A stretch of DNA of 64,000 bases, taken from assembly GCF_001688725.2 (NCBI RefSeq), contig NZ_CP015401.2:2914001-2978000 (forward strand), given 5' to 3'. This DNA is from Bacteroides caecimuris. Its GTDB lineage: Bacteria > Bacteroidota > Bacteroidia > Bacteroidales > Bacteroidaceae. Position numbers and translations under genes: made by a program. Of the stretch, positions 1 through 8,293 are shown one piece after another. The stretch's first letter is position 1. Every line of letters starts with the position of its first letter. Under the pieces are notes generated by a model. The model was given only the letters and a program-made list of their open reading frames with translations, was not told the DNA's origin and made no database searches.

Positions 1-1015
1 GCTTGTGGCGCTCACCAACCAGGCTTTGGAAATTATGCACCGGAATCCGGATTTAATCAATATACGCAATTCGTGGGGAAATAAAGTTCCTGTATGGAAG
101 CCTGTATATAGTCCCGAACGGGCGCAACCGTTAGGGGTATCGCGTCAGGGAATGGCACAAAGTATCCAGATCGGAACCACAGGCATGACGCTTGGAGAGT
201 ATCGACAGGGCGATCAGGTACTTCCTATCTTATTGAAGGATAACACGGTGGATTCGTTCCGCATCAATGACCTGCGCACGTTGCCCGTGTTCGGCACAGG
301 CAATGAAACGACCAGTCTAGAACAGGTGGTATCGGAATTTGATTTCCAATATCGTTTCTCGAATGTGAAGGATTACAACCGGCAAATGGTGATGATGGCG
401 CAATGCGATCCGCGTCGCGGAGTAAATGCGATTGCTGCTTTCAATGAGGTTTGGCCGCTGATGCAGAAAGAGATTAAAGTGCCGGAGGGGTATACGATGA
501 AGTATTTCGGGGAGCAGGAAAGTCAGGTGGAGTCTAACGAGGCGTTGGCCAAGAATTTACCGTTGACGTTCTTCCTGATGTTCGTCACCCTATTGTTCCT
601 CTTCCGCACCTATCGCAAACCTATCGTGATTCTGTTGATGTTGCCGTTGATTTTTATCGGCATCGTGCTGGGGCTAGTGGTGTTGGGCAAATCGTTCGAC
701 TTCTTCTCCATCCTCGGACTGTTGGGGTTGATAGGAATGAATATCAAGAACGCAATTGTATTAGTGGATCAAATTGATACTGAGACGACTATGGGCAAAA
801 AGCCGTTGGATGCAGTGGTCAGTGCCACCACCAGTCGTATTGTCCCCGTAGCAATGGCGTCCGGCACTACCATTTTGGGGATGTTGCCCCTGTTGTTCGA
901 CGCAATGTTCGGTGGTATGGCGGCAACGATTATGGGAGGTTTGTTAGTGGCTTCGGCACTGACATTGTTTGTGCTGCCTGTGGCTTATTGTGCCATTCTG
1001 AGAATCAAAGGATAA
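1..1015 (+). CDS. RND efflux transporter, C-terminal part (cut by window start)
   Basis: This is the last third of an inner-membrane RND drug/metabolite:proton antiporter of the AcrB/HAE1 type. The reading frame is open from the first bases of the window, so the gene begins upstream. About 336 residues are visible: the rest of the second periplasmic pore domain, then from about residue 185 a series of hydrophobic helices (LPLTFFLMFVTLLFLFRTYR onward) with the GLIGMNIKNAIVLVDQI segment typical of the family's TM10-11 region. A TolC-type gene follows 101 bp later on the same strand, which fits the usual adaptor-pump-channel operon; the adaptor would lie upstream of the window. Substrate cannot be told from sequence. 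Confidence 0.93.
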   Translation, partial: LVALTNQALEIMHRNPDLINIRNSWGNKVPVWKPVYSPERAQPLGVSRQGMAQSIQIGTTGMTLGEYRQGDQVLPILLKDNTVDSFRINDLRTLPVFGTGNETTSLEQVVSEFDFQYRFSNVKDYNRQMVMMAQCDPRRGVNAIAAFNEVWPLMQKEIKVPEGYTMKYFGEQESQVESNEALAKNLPLTFFLMFVTLLFLFRTYRKPIVILLMLPLIFIGIVLGLVVLGKSFDFFSILGLLGLIGMNIKNAIVLVDQIDTETTMGKKPLDAVVSATTSRIVPVAMASGTTILGMLPLLFDAMFGGMAATIMGGLLVASALTLFVLPVAYCAILRIKG

Positions 1016-1116
1016 ATGGCATTTTTCAGACACGGATTTCACGATGCGGATGCGCCCGGTCAGCAATTACATTGCATTCATTCTAAAATTCGAATTTATT
1101 ATTTACAATTAGCGAA

Positions 1117-2388
1117 ATGAAAACTCAACTTATCACTCTGTCTCTGCTGCTCCTCGGCCTCACAGCCGAGGCACAGCAACCATCTCTCAGCCGGGAAACT
1201 TACCGGAATAAAGTGGAAGCTTACAGTCAAATCCTGAAGCAACAGAAACTAAAGACGATGGCAAGTACGGAAGCACGGAAGATTGCTCACACGGGATTCT
1301 TGCCTAAAATTGATGTCAATGCGGACGGGACCCTCAACATGAGCGACCTTAATGCCTGGAACGAACCGGTAGGCGAATACCGTAACCATACCTATCAAGG
1401 TGTATTTATCGTCTCGCAACCGTTGTACATGGGCGGGGCACTCAACGCGCAGCACAAGATTGCCCAAGCGGATGAAAGGCTAAATCAACTAAATGAAGAG
1501 CTCACTATCGACCAGATTCATTATCAGAGTGATGCGGTCTACTGGAATGCTTCCGCTTCACAGGCTATGTTGCAGGCGGCGGACAAGTATCAAAATATCG
1601 TGAAGCAACAGCATGACATCATTCAGGATCGTTTTAACGACGGTATGATTAGCCGAACGGACTTATTAATGATTTCCACCCGGCTGAAAGAAGCGGAATT
1701 GCAATACATCAAGGCGCGTCAGAATTATACGCTGGCGCTGCAAAAGCTGAATATCCTGATGGGAGAAGAGCCGAACAATCCCGTAGACAGTCTGTACACA
1801 ATTGACGCAGCTTCCGCTCCGGTGCAGATCCTTTCTCTGGAGAATGTACTGCAACGTCGTGCGGATTACGAAAGTACGGAGGTGAATATCATGAAAAGTC
1901 AGGCGCAACGCAAAGCGGCTCTTAGCCAGTTCAATCCGCAATTGAATATGTATTTCAGCGGCGGATGGGCTACAGCAACACCTAACCTCGGTTATGATGT
2001 TTCTTTCAATCCCATCGTCGGCATTAACCTGAATATACCGATCTTCCGTTGGGGAGCCCGGTTCAAAACCAACCGTCAGCAGAAAGCGTATATCAGCATA
2101 CAGAAACTGCAACAAAGTTATGTGGCGGATAATATCAACGAAGAACTTTCTGCCGCCCTGACCAAACTGACGGAAACGGAATATCAAGTGAAAACCGCCA
2201 AAGAGACTATGAATCTGGCCAATGAGAATCTCGACTTGGTTTCTTTCTCTTATAATGAGGGAAAGGCAAATATGGTGGATGTACTCTCCGCACAATTGTC
2301 ATGGACACAAGCGTACACCAATCTGATTAACGCGTATCTGTCGGAAAAGATGGCGGTAGCGGAATACAGAAAGGTGATTAGTGAATAA
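1117..2388 (+). CDS. TolC family outer-membrane efflux protein
   Basis: Outer-membrane channel partner of the RND pump immediately upstream. The 423-residue product starts with a signal peptide (about residues 1-20, ending LTAEAQ). The body is long amphipathic helices rich in Q, A and N with the two-fold repeat expected of OEP/TolC trimers; the second half has NIPIFRWG, a typical strand-helix turn, and the end (NLVSFSYNEGKANMVDVL-like, residues about 370-390) matches the second OEP repeat. Length is normal for Bacteroides members. The gene ends in a strong hairpin shared with the convergent decarboxylase operon. Confidence 0.93.
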   Translation: MKTQLITLSLLLLGLTAEAQQPSLSRETYRNKVEAYSQILKQQKLKTMASTEARKIAHTGFLPKIDVNADGTLNMSDLNAWNEPVGEYRNHTYQGVFIVSQPLYMGGALNAQHKIAQADERLNQLNEELTIDQIHYQSDAVYWNASASQAMLQAADKYQNIVKQQHDIIQDRFNDGMISRTDLLMISTRLKEAELQYIKARQNYTLALQKLNILMGEEPNNPVDSLYTIDAASAPVQILSLENVLQRRADYESTEVNIMKSQAQRKAALSQFNPQLNMYFSGGWATATPNLGYDVSFNPIVGINLNIPIFRWGARFKTNRQQKAYISIQKLQQSYVADNINEELSAALTKLTETEYQVKTAKETMNLANENLDLVSFSYNEGKANMVDVLSAQLSWTQAYTNLINAYLSEKMAVAEYRKVISE

Positions 2389-2389
2389 A

Positions 2390-2421
2390 AAAAAGAGGCT
2401 TTGAAAAGCCTCTTTTTTTAT
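2390..2421. terminator. Bidirectional terminator between tolC-like gene and oadB
   Basis: The stem AAGAGGCTT / AAGCCTCTT around a short loop is flanked by an A-run on the left and a T-run on the right, so it can end transcription from both convergent genes. Confidence 0.9.
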
Positions 2422-2441
2422 AATATCAGTTACATTCAGCG

Positions 2442-3677
2442 TTACGCAAGGAAGGAGATCAACACACCCGCAGCTACGGCAGAACCGATTACTCCGGAGA
2501 TGTTGCTTGCCATGCAATATTGCAATACGTGATTCTTCGGATCATACTTCAAAGCAATCTCATTGGCTACACGGCTCGCCATCGGAACGGCACTCAAACC
2601 AGTGGCGCCGATAAGCGGATTGATTTTCTTCTTCGAGAAGAGATTTACCAGTTTCACAAAGAAAATGCCACCGGTTATAGAAAGTGCAAATGCAAGGAAT
2701 CCACCGATTACAATACCGATTGTTGTCCAATTGAGGAATGCTTCGGCTGTCATCGTTGCTCCTACGGACAGCCCGAGGAAGATGGTAGCAGCATTCATGA
2801 TGCTATTGGAAGCAGCATCGAACAAACGGAATGTATTGGTTCCGATTTCTTTCACCAGGTTACCAAACATCAACATACCCACCAAAGGCACTGCACTTGG
2901 CACGAAGAGGGCAACAACGGTAGTTACCACAATCGGGAAGATAATCTTCAATACACGCAGATTCTTGATTTCAGTCTTCGAAGGATACATCTTTTCCTGT
3001 TCTTTCATGTTGATGCACAACTCTTTCTTCGTGCAGAACAGTTTCACTACCAGCGGAATAATCACCGGAACGAGCGCCATATACGAATAAGCGGCAATAG
3101 CAATCGGTCCCAGCAAATGCGGCGCCAATTTGATAGTGGTAAAGATGGCTGTCGGACCATCCGCCCCACCGATAATACCTAGAGACGCGGCTTCTTGTGG
3201 AGTGAATCCCATCAGGATAGCCACCAGCAATACGGTAAAGATACCCAACTGTGCGGCTGCACCGAATATAGAAAGATGCAAGTTACGTAACATCGGCCCG
3301 AAGTCCGTCAACGCACCAACCCCCATAAAGATGATCGGTGGCAGAAAACCTGTTTTAATCAACATATAGTAGATGAAGTTCATCAGCCCCAACTCGTGGG
3401 CAATGTCATGCAAAGGCATTTCCCAGATGTTCTTCAGCACTCCGTTTACCATCACCATACCATTTTCGTCCGCCTGAATCACGCCCATATCTCCTCCGGG
3501 GAAGTTGGCTAACAACACACCGAAAGCAATAGGAATAAGCAACAGCGGCTCGTACTGTTTCTTAATACCCAGATAGAGCAGAACGAACGCAATAGCATAC
3601 ATTATCAGGAACTGCGGTTCGGCAATGATATTGCTGAACGCAGTCATGTCATATAAGTTCTCAAATATTTCGTTCAT
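2442..3677 (-). CDS. oadB: Na+-translocating decarboxylase beta subunit (OadB type)
   Basis: Integral-membrane carboxybiotin decarboxylase that couples loss of CO2 from biotin to Na+ export. The 411 residues are almost entirely hydrophobic helices. The family signature GGADGPT is at residues 170-176, with the conserved aspartate of the Na+/decarboxylation site at 173; a second conserved N/S-rich helix (FGNLVKEIG, AASNSIMNA) lies in the C-terminal half. It is last in the operon gamma-alpha-beta and starts directly at the stop codon of the alpha gene, suggesting coupled translation. The beta subunits of oxaloacetate, methylmalonyl-CoA and glutaconyl-CoA decarboxylases are very similar, so substrate rests on the alpha subunit. 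Confidence 0.92.
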   Translation of the reverse strand: MNEIFENLYDMTAFSNIIAEPQFLIMYAIAFVLLYLGIKKQYEPLLLIPIAFGVLLANFPGGDMGVIQADENGMVMVNGVLKNIWEMPLHDIAHELGLMNFIYYMLIKTGFLPPIIFMGVGALTDFGPMLRNLHLSIFGAAAQLGIFTVLLVAILMGFTPQEAASLGIIGGADGPTAIFTTIKLAPHLLGPIAIAAYSYMALVPVIIPLVVKLFCTKKELCINMKEQEKMYPSKTEIKNLRVLKIIFPIVVTTVVALFVPSAVPLVGMLMFGNLVKEIGTNTFRLFDAASNSIMNAATIFLGLSVGATMTAEAFLNWTTIGIVIGGFLAFALSITGGIFFVKLVNLFSKKKINPLIGATGLSAVPMASRVANEIALKYDPKNHVLQYCMASNISGVIGSAVAAGVLISFLA

Positions 3678-5509
3678 TATCCTATCTTCATTAATATGTC
3701 ATCTTCTGATACAGCATCTCCCGGGTTGACACAAATAGCAGTCACCGTACCGCCAAACTCCGCACGAATAGCATTGTAGGTTTTCATCGCTTCTACATAG
3801 CAGATTACATCACCCTCTTTCACCGCATCGCCTACTTTCAAAGCAGTTTCCTGCGCATTCTTCACCAAGAAGAACTTGCCTTCCAGTGGTGAAAGCACCT
3901 CTTTGCCCTCTCCTGCCGGAGCAGCAGCACCCGCAGGCGCAACAGGCAGTTCGGCATCACCGTATGCTACCGTCACACGATAAGCCTGTCCGTCCACTTG
4001 TACAGTCAGCGTCTTCGGTTTGGCATCTTCTGTCGGCGACTTATCTTTCTCGGCACGGCGTTTGGCCACGTCTGCCAAGAAATCTTCTTTCGCCTTGCCG
4101 CTCTTATAAGCCTCATATTGAGCCGGGTGCATCGCATATTCAAAGAGTTCTTCGTCGTCCTGTCCCACTTCCCATTTGTTCTCTTTCATCAGTTTGCGAT
4201 ATTTGTCGAGAGCATCGGGATAGTTATTCTGCGGATCACCTTCGAAGAACTTACGACCTTCACGTTCAGCCTTTTCAACGATTTCGGGAGCAAGTTTGCC
4301 CGGCAGACGTCCGGCTTTACCCAGAATCATATCCCAGATATCATCGGCAATCATTCCCCAACGTTCCTTGCCTTTCTCCATAGCCATCACGTTCATCATA
4401 GCGAGGTTCTTCACATACTGACTGAACGGAGTCACCAACGGAGGATAACCGACACGAGGCCATACGTATGCCACTTCGTCAAAGAGCTTAATGAGCAACT
4501 GGTCCTGCGTCATAAACGGCAAATTGCGTTTTGCCTTATATTTATTGATTGATTCCAGATTGGATTCGAGATCGGCCATCAAACTACCCATCATACCGCC
4601 GGGAAGTCCGGGAGCAATCAGCAAAGAGTTCATCAGACGGTTTTTCGGGCTGATATACAAGCCGAGGAAGTCGTCCATAAATTCCTGAATCATGCCACGT
4701 ACTTTCATGTAGGCTTCCATATTGATTTCGGGCACTTGATATCCGGCGTCTTTCAGCATCGCCTGCACGCTAAGCAAGTCTGCGTGACCTGTTCCCCATG
4801 ATAGTGGTTCCATACCTACGTCGATGTAGTCGCAACCGGCTTCGCATACTTCGAGGATGCTTGCCATATTGAATCCGGGACCTGCATGGCTGTGATACTG
4901 GATAGGGATTTCGGGATGCGCCGCCTTGATATTTGCTACGATCTTACCTAACGATACAGGGCGACCGATTCCTGCCATGTCTTTGATACAGATTTCGTCT
5001 GCTCCCAGTTTGATAAGTTCCAGCGCCATATTGGTGTAGTACTCCACGGTATGGATAGGCGAATGAGTGATGCAAAGCGAGCATTGCGAAATCATGCCGG
5101 CTTCCTTTGCGTATGTGATGGAAGGAGCAATGTTACGCACGTCGTTCAATCCGCAGAACGTACGGGTAATGTCTGTTCCTTGCGCTTTCTTTACTTTGTA
5201 GAATAATTTGCGGACGTCTGCCGGAACGGGGCTCATACGGAGTCCGTTCAGTGCGCGGTCGAGCATGTGGGTTTGAATACCGGCTTCGTGGAACGGTTTC
5301 GTCCATTCGCGCACCGCTTTATTCGGGTTTTCACCAAACAATAAATTTACCTGTTCAAAACCTCCGCCGTTTGTTTCTACGCGGGCAAAACAGCCCATTT
5401 CAATGATGGCAGGAGCTACCTTTACGAGTTGGTCTACACGAGGTACGTATTTTCCGGCAGATTGCCACATATCTCGGAAAACCAAACTAAATTTTACTTC
5501 TCTTTTCAT
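3677..5509 (-). CDS. oadA: Biotin-dependent decarboxylase alpha subunit, carboxyltransferase plus biotin domain (OadA-like)
   Basis: Cytoplasmic carboxyltransferase that moves CO2 from the substrate (probably oxaloacetate) to its own biotin. The 610-residue chain has an HMGL-like/pyruvate-carboxyltransferase barrel (about 1-290), a PYC_OADA conserved domain (about 300-470), an Ala/Pro linker near 520-540 and a biotinyl domain ending at the C-terminus. The biotin lysine is K576 in EAMKTYN; most family members have AMKM. The barrel also differs from the usual motifs: FRDMWQS at 11-17 rather than RDAHQS, and QYHSHAGPG at 204-212 rather than the classical HTHDTSG, though the metal-ligand pair H206/H208 is kept. 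This may be a Bacteroidota subfamily. Oxaloacetate is the likeliest substrate but is not proven. Confidence 0.88.
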   Translation of the reverse strand: MKREVKFSLVFRDMWQSAGKYVPRVDQLVKVAPAIIEMGCFARVETNGGGFEQVNLLFGENPNKAVREWTKPFHEAGIQTHMLDRALNGLRMSPVPADVRKLFYKVKKAQGTDITRTFCGLNDVRNIAPSITYAKEAGMISQCSLCITHSPIHTVEYYTNMALELIKLGADEICIKDMAGIGRPVSLGKIVANIKAAHPEIPIQYHSHAGPGFNMASILEVCEAGCDYIDVGMEPLSWGTGHADLLSVQAMLKDAGYQVPEINMEAYMKVRGMIQEFMDDFLGLYISPKNRLMNSLLIAPGLPGGMMGSLMADLESNLESINKYKAKRNLPFMTQDQLLIKLFDEVAYVWPRVGYPPLVTPFSQYVKNLAMMNVMAMEKGKERWGMIADDIWDMILGKAGRLPGKLAPEIVEKAEREGRKFFEGDPQNNYPDALDKYRKLMKENKWEVGQDDEELFEYAMHPAQYEAYKSGKAKEDFLADVAKRRAEKDKSPTEDAKPKTLTVQVDGQAYRVTVAYGDAELPVAPAGAAAPAGEGKEVLSPLEGKFFLVKNAQETALKVGDAVKEGDVICYVEAMKTYNAIRAEFGGTVTAICVNPGDAVSEDDILMKIG

Positions 5510-5535
5510 GTCTTTCAGTGATATGCTTTATAGAT

Positions 5536-5796
5536 TTATAATTTTTCTACTTTAGTGATTTTTCCTTTACCGTGTGTCACCACATTTACAGCAGCTGTAA
5601 TGGCGGCTAAGATGTTTCCCGGAATAGGAGCAGGACCTTGCGATGCTTCCCGCTTCACAGAAACCACTTCTTCAGGGGCATACTTGTTGACTAATGTAAT
5701 CAGCAACTTACCTAAACAAATCACAATCAGCAGAATAACAAATACAGTAGCCATTCCGACCACCATCAGCAGGATCGCTGTTTCGATATTTTCCAT
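5536..5796 (-). CDS. oadG: Decarboxylase gamma subunit (OadG family)
   Basis: Small 86-residue subunit with one N-terminal membrane helix (about residues 8-30, LLMVVGMATVFVILLIVICL) followed by a short charged tail. Subunits of this kind anchor the alpha and beta subunits together. It is first in the operon, 26 bp before the alpha gene. No Bacteroides promoter of full quality was found upstream, only AT-rich sequence. Confidence 0.87.
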   Translation of the reverse strand: MENIETAILLMVVGMATVFVILLIVICLGKLLITLVNKYAPEEVVSVKREASQGPAPIPGNILAAITAAVNVVTHGKGKITKVEKL

Positions 5797-5949
5797 ATAA
5801 ATAAATTATTAGTAATTGAAGCCGTTTATTCAAAAAGCGTCCGAATTTACCATTTTTTTATAAGAAAATTCATCAGAAAAGAGATAATAAAAATTAAATG
5901 AATGCTTTGTCAACAACCATTTATGTAAAGTTCTGCTTCCTCCACATTT

Positions 5950-6370
5950 CTTTTTTCCTCTTTAATACCGATAATCTTATTGCTAACTTTACATCATCAA
6001 TGGTTCATCGTCCACTGGTTCGTCAATGCCCTATACGAATCTTTATCTTTGATAATCGAGTAGAAATCCATAGTCTAGGTACACTCCCGGACTATGGATT
6101 AAATGTCAAGGATATTAAAGTTGAAACATCGTTTTCCCATAACATTTTTTGTTCAGTAATGCCATATTTTCATTACCGTATGCAGGTATAGTCACTGGTA
6201 TTAGACGCAGTATAAGTCTTGGCATTAAATCTGAGTTTAAGAATGATGAGCACCTGAATGAGTTATTATTATCATTCCTCGATTAAAAGCAAATGATACC
6301 CAAGTCGGACGAGGGAAGCAACCAAGTGCAAAGCGAAAAGAATCTCAAAAAAACCTCTTCATCTGCAAAA
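5950..6370 (+). pseudogene. Relic of an AlbA_2 / ATP-binding (RecG-like) regulator
   Basis: The gap between oadG and pstB holds the wreck of a common Bacteroides protein class with an AlbA DNA-binding domain and an HATPase_c_4/RecG-like C-terminal part. From about 6001 one frame reads VHRPLVRQCPIRIFIFDNRV then EIHSLGTLPDYGLNVKDIK, matching the family's VHRDY..PIRIFIFDNRIEI..PGTLP pattern. After a shift near 6160 another frame reads IFSLPYAGIVTGIRRSISLG, the family's LPYRGIGTGIRRA motif, and a further frame gives IIIIPRLKAND, its C-terminus. The N-terminal two thirds are gone. Expression is not expected. Confidence 0.75.
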
Positions 6371-6394
6371 TATTTTAATAAGCAAAATTTTGAA

Positions 6395-7162
6395 TTAACC
6401 CATCTTTCCTGTCAAATAAGCCTTTGTACGCTCGTCAACAGGGTTTGTAAACATCGTTCCAGTATCTCCGTACTCAACCAGTTCTCCCAAGTACATAAAC
6501 ATCGATTTCGATGATATACGCTTTGCCTGTCCCATATTATGAGTTACAATCAAGATTGTAACCTCCTTTTGAAGTTCGAGCAAAAGTTCCTCGATATGCT
6601 TCGTTGCAATAGGGTCAAGAGCTGATGTTGGCTCGTCCATCAACAGCACATCGGGTTTCATTGCCAATGCACGGGCAATGCACAAGCGTTGTTGCTGACC
6701 ACCCGAGAGAAATGTACCTTTCTTGTTCAATACATCTTTAACTTCGTCCCAAAGGGCAACACTACGCAAGCAACGCTCAACAGTAGCCTCCTTCTCTGCC
6801 TTGGAGAGTTTGATGCCATTCAATGCAAATCCCGACAGAACATTGTCATAGATACTCATTGTGGGGAACGGTGCAGGACGTTGGAAGACCATACCCACAC
6901 GACGGCGAACATCGATAGGTTCCATTGAAAGGATATTCTCACCATTGAGCAAAATCTCGCCATCTACGCGGATATTCTGATAGAGATTGTGCATAAGGTT
7001 CACAGCGCGAAGCAATGTAGATTTACCACATCCCGAAGGTCCCATTATTGCTGTGATTGTATTCTTTTCTATGACTGCCGATACATATTTTACGGCCATT
7101 GTTTGCTTGGTATATGATACGCAAGTCTTCTTAAATTCAAGTATAGGTGTTACTGATTCCAT
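6395..7162 (-). CDS. pstB: Phosphate ABC transporter ATP-binding protein PstB
   Basis: ATPase that drives high-affinity phosphate import. The 255-residue chain has Walker A GPSGCGKST at 41-49, the signature LSGGQQQR at 152-159 and Walker B DEPTSALD at 176-183, plus the PstB-typical QRPAPFPTMSIYDN segment. I chose the start at MESVTP: the extra upstream codons in this frame belong to the overlapping end of pstA in another frame, and pstA's stop lies 10 bp inside pstB. The ATPase looks intact, but its permease partner PstA upstream is broken. Confidence 0.93.
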   Translation of the reverse strand: MESVTPILEFKKTCVSYTKQTMAVKYVSAVIEKNTITAIMGPSGCGKSTLLRAVNLMHNLYQNIRVDGEILLNGENILSMEPIDVRRRVGMVFQRPAPFPTMSIYDNVLSGFALNGIKLSKAEKEATVERCLRSVALWDEVKDVLNKKGTFLSGGQQQRLCIARALAMKPDVLLMDEPTSALDPIATKHIEELLLELQKEVTILIVTHNMGQAKRISSKSMFMYLGELVEYGDTGTMFTNPVDERTKAYLTGKMG

Positions 7163-7421
7163 TTCTTTGCAAGATATTTGGCGGTAAGGTTCAAAGTAAG
7201 TACGAATAACAAGAGGAAGAGCGATGCACCCCAAATCAACTCTTGTAGGTTAGGGTCGTTGAAGAACTCCCATATGCCCAAGATAGCTGATCATAACCAC
7301 GTAATAATACCTCTCCCAAGATAGCAAGCAACGGAACGGCAGTAAGTGCCGCCAACAAGCAAATGCCCCAAAGCATCAACTTGTCTTTTGCCAAACGATG
7401 TTTAATTCTCAATTTATTCAT
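7150..7421 (-). pseudogene. pstA: Phosphate permease pstA with internal deletion and frameshift
   Basis: A normal PstA is about 280-295 residues with six membrane helices. Here only both ends remain. The first 48 or so codons are intact: a charged start MNKLRIKHRL, then helix LLAALTAVPLLAILGEVLL, then GYDQLSW. After that the frame runs to a stop at about 7236. In another frame the true PstA C-terminus is readable: GIWEFFNDPNLQELIWGASL, then FLLLFVLTLNLTAKYLAKKW and a stop at 7150-7152, overlapping the pstB start as in intact operons. The junction lies near 7268-7285. About 600 bp, including the EAA loop that contacts PstB, is missing. This should abolish a functional PstC-PstA channel. Confidence 0.85.
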
Positions 7422-7423
7422 AA

Positions 7424-8281
7424 CTAAACTATTTTTGCGCGTTTAATCATTATCTTACCAATCATATTGATAAGAGCAGTAATTAGAAACAATACCAATC
7501 CTAGGGCAATCAAAGATGAAAGACGTAAATCGTTGGCCTCGCCAAACTGGTTGGCGATAATTGAAGCCATTGAATTACCTGTAGATGTGATTGAATTTGG
7601 AATATTATTGGTATTTCCAATAAGCATTGTTACAGTCATTGTTTCACCCAATGCACGACCTATAGCCAATACATATGATGAAAATATACCTGAACCAGCT
7701 ACAGGAAAAATGATTTTTCTTACAACCTCAGCACGTGTTGCTCCCAGGCTATATGCTCCTTCTTTCAGGTCGTTTGGCACCATCTTTATGAATTCCGCAC
7801 TAAGCGATACAGCGTAGGGAATAATCATTATCGCCAAAACAAGTGATGCGGTTAGTACGCCCGAGCCTTGCGGAGAAATATTAAGCGCCATAATAATTGG
7901 TCGCAAGGTGTAGAACCCCCACAAACCATAAACGATAGAGGGAATGCCTGCCAACAAGTCTGTTACGGTACTTAGTACCAATGCAACCTTTGTCTCCTTG
8001 AAATATTCACCAACGAAAAGTGCCACGGGCAGCGAGAATGGTATGCAAAAGATAAGAGCCAAGAGTGTGGTCATCAGCGTACCTGTAATGAATGGCAAAG
8101 CGCCATACTGCTCATTACCTTCGATATAGCTCCACTCCGAAGAGGTTAGAAATTTCAAAAAACCGAAATGTTCGAACGCATCATAAGCATCAGTGACAAG
8201 GGCATAAACAATGCCCCCGCACACTATCGGCATAATCAATGTTGCTACAAACAATATTATTCTGTAAAGTTTATCGTTCAT
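7424..8281 (-). CDS. pstC: Phosphate ABC transporter permease PstC
   Basis: Inner-membrane permease of the phosphate importer. The 285 residues contain six predicted helices, beginning at IILFVATLIMPIVCGGIVYA. The EAA loop that docks on PstB is visible as EGAYSLGATRAEVVRKIIFP about residues 175-195, followed by GRALGETMTVTMLIGN, a PstC-typical motif. Its stop is 2 bp before the pstA start. The gene looks intact, but the heterodimer partner PstA is broken. Confidence 0.93.
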   Translation of the reverse strand: MNDKLYRIILFVATLIMPIVCGGIVYALVTDAYDAFEHFGFLKFLTSSEWSYIEGNEQYGALPFITGTLMTTLLALIFCIPFSLPVALFVGEYFKETKVALVLSTVTDLLAGIPSIVYGLWGFYTLRPIIMALNISPQGSGVLTASLVLAIMIIPYAVSLSAEFIKMVPNDLKEGAYSLGATRAEVVRKIIFPVAGSGIFSSYVLAIGRALGETMTVTMLIGNTNNIPNSITSTGNSMASIIANQFGEANDLRLSSLIALGLVLFLITALINMIGKIMIKRAKIV

Positions 8282-8293
8282 AGATTGTTGTTT

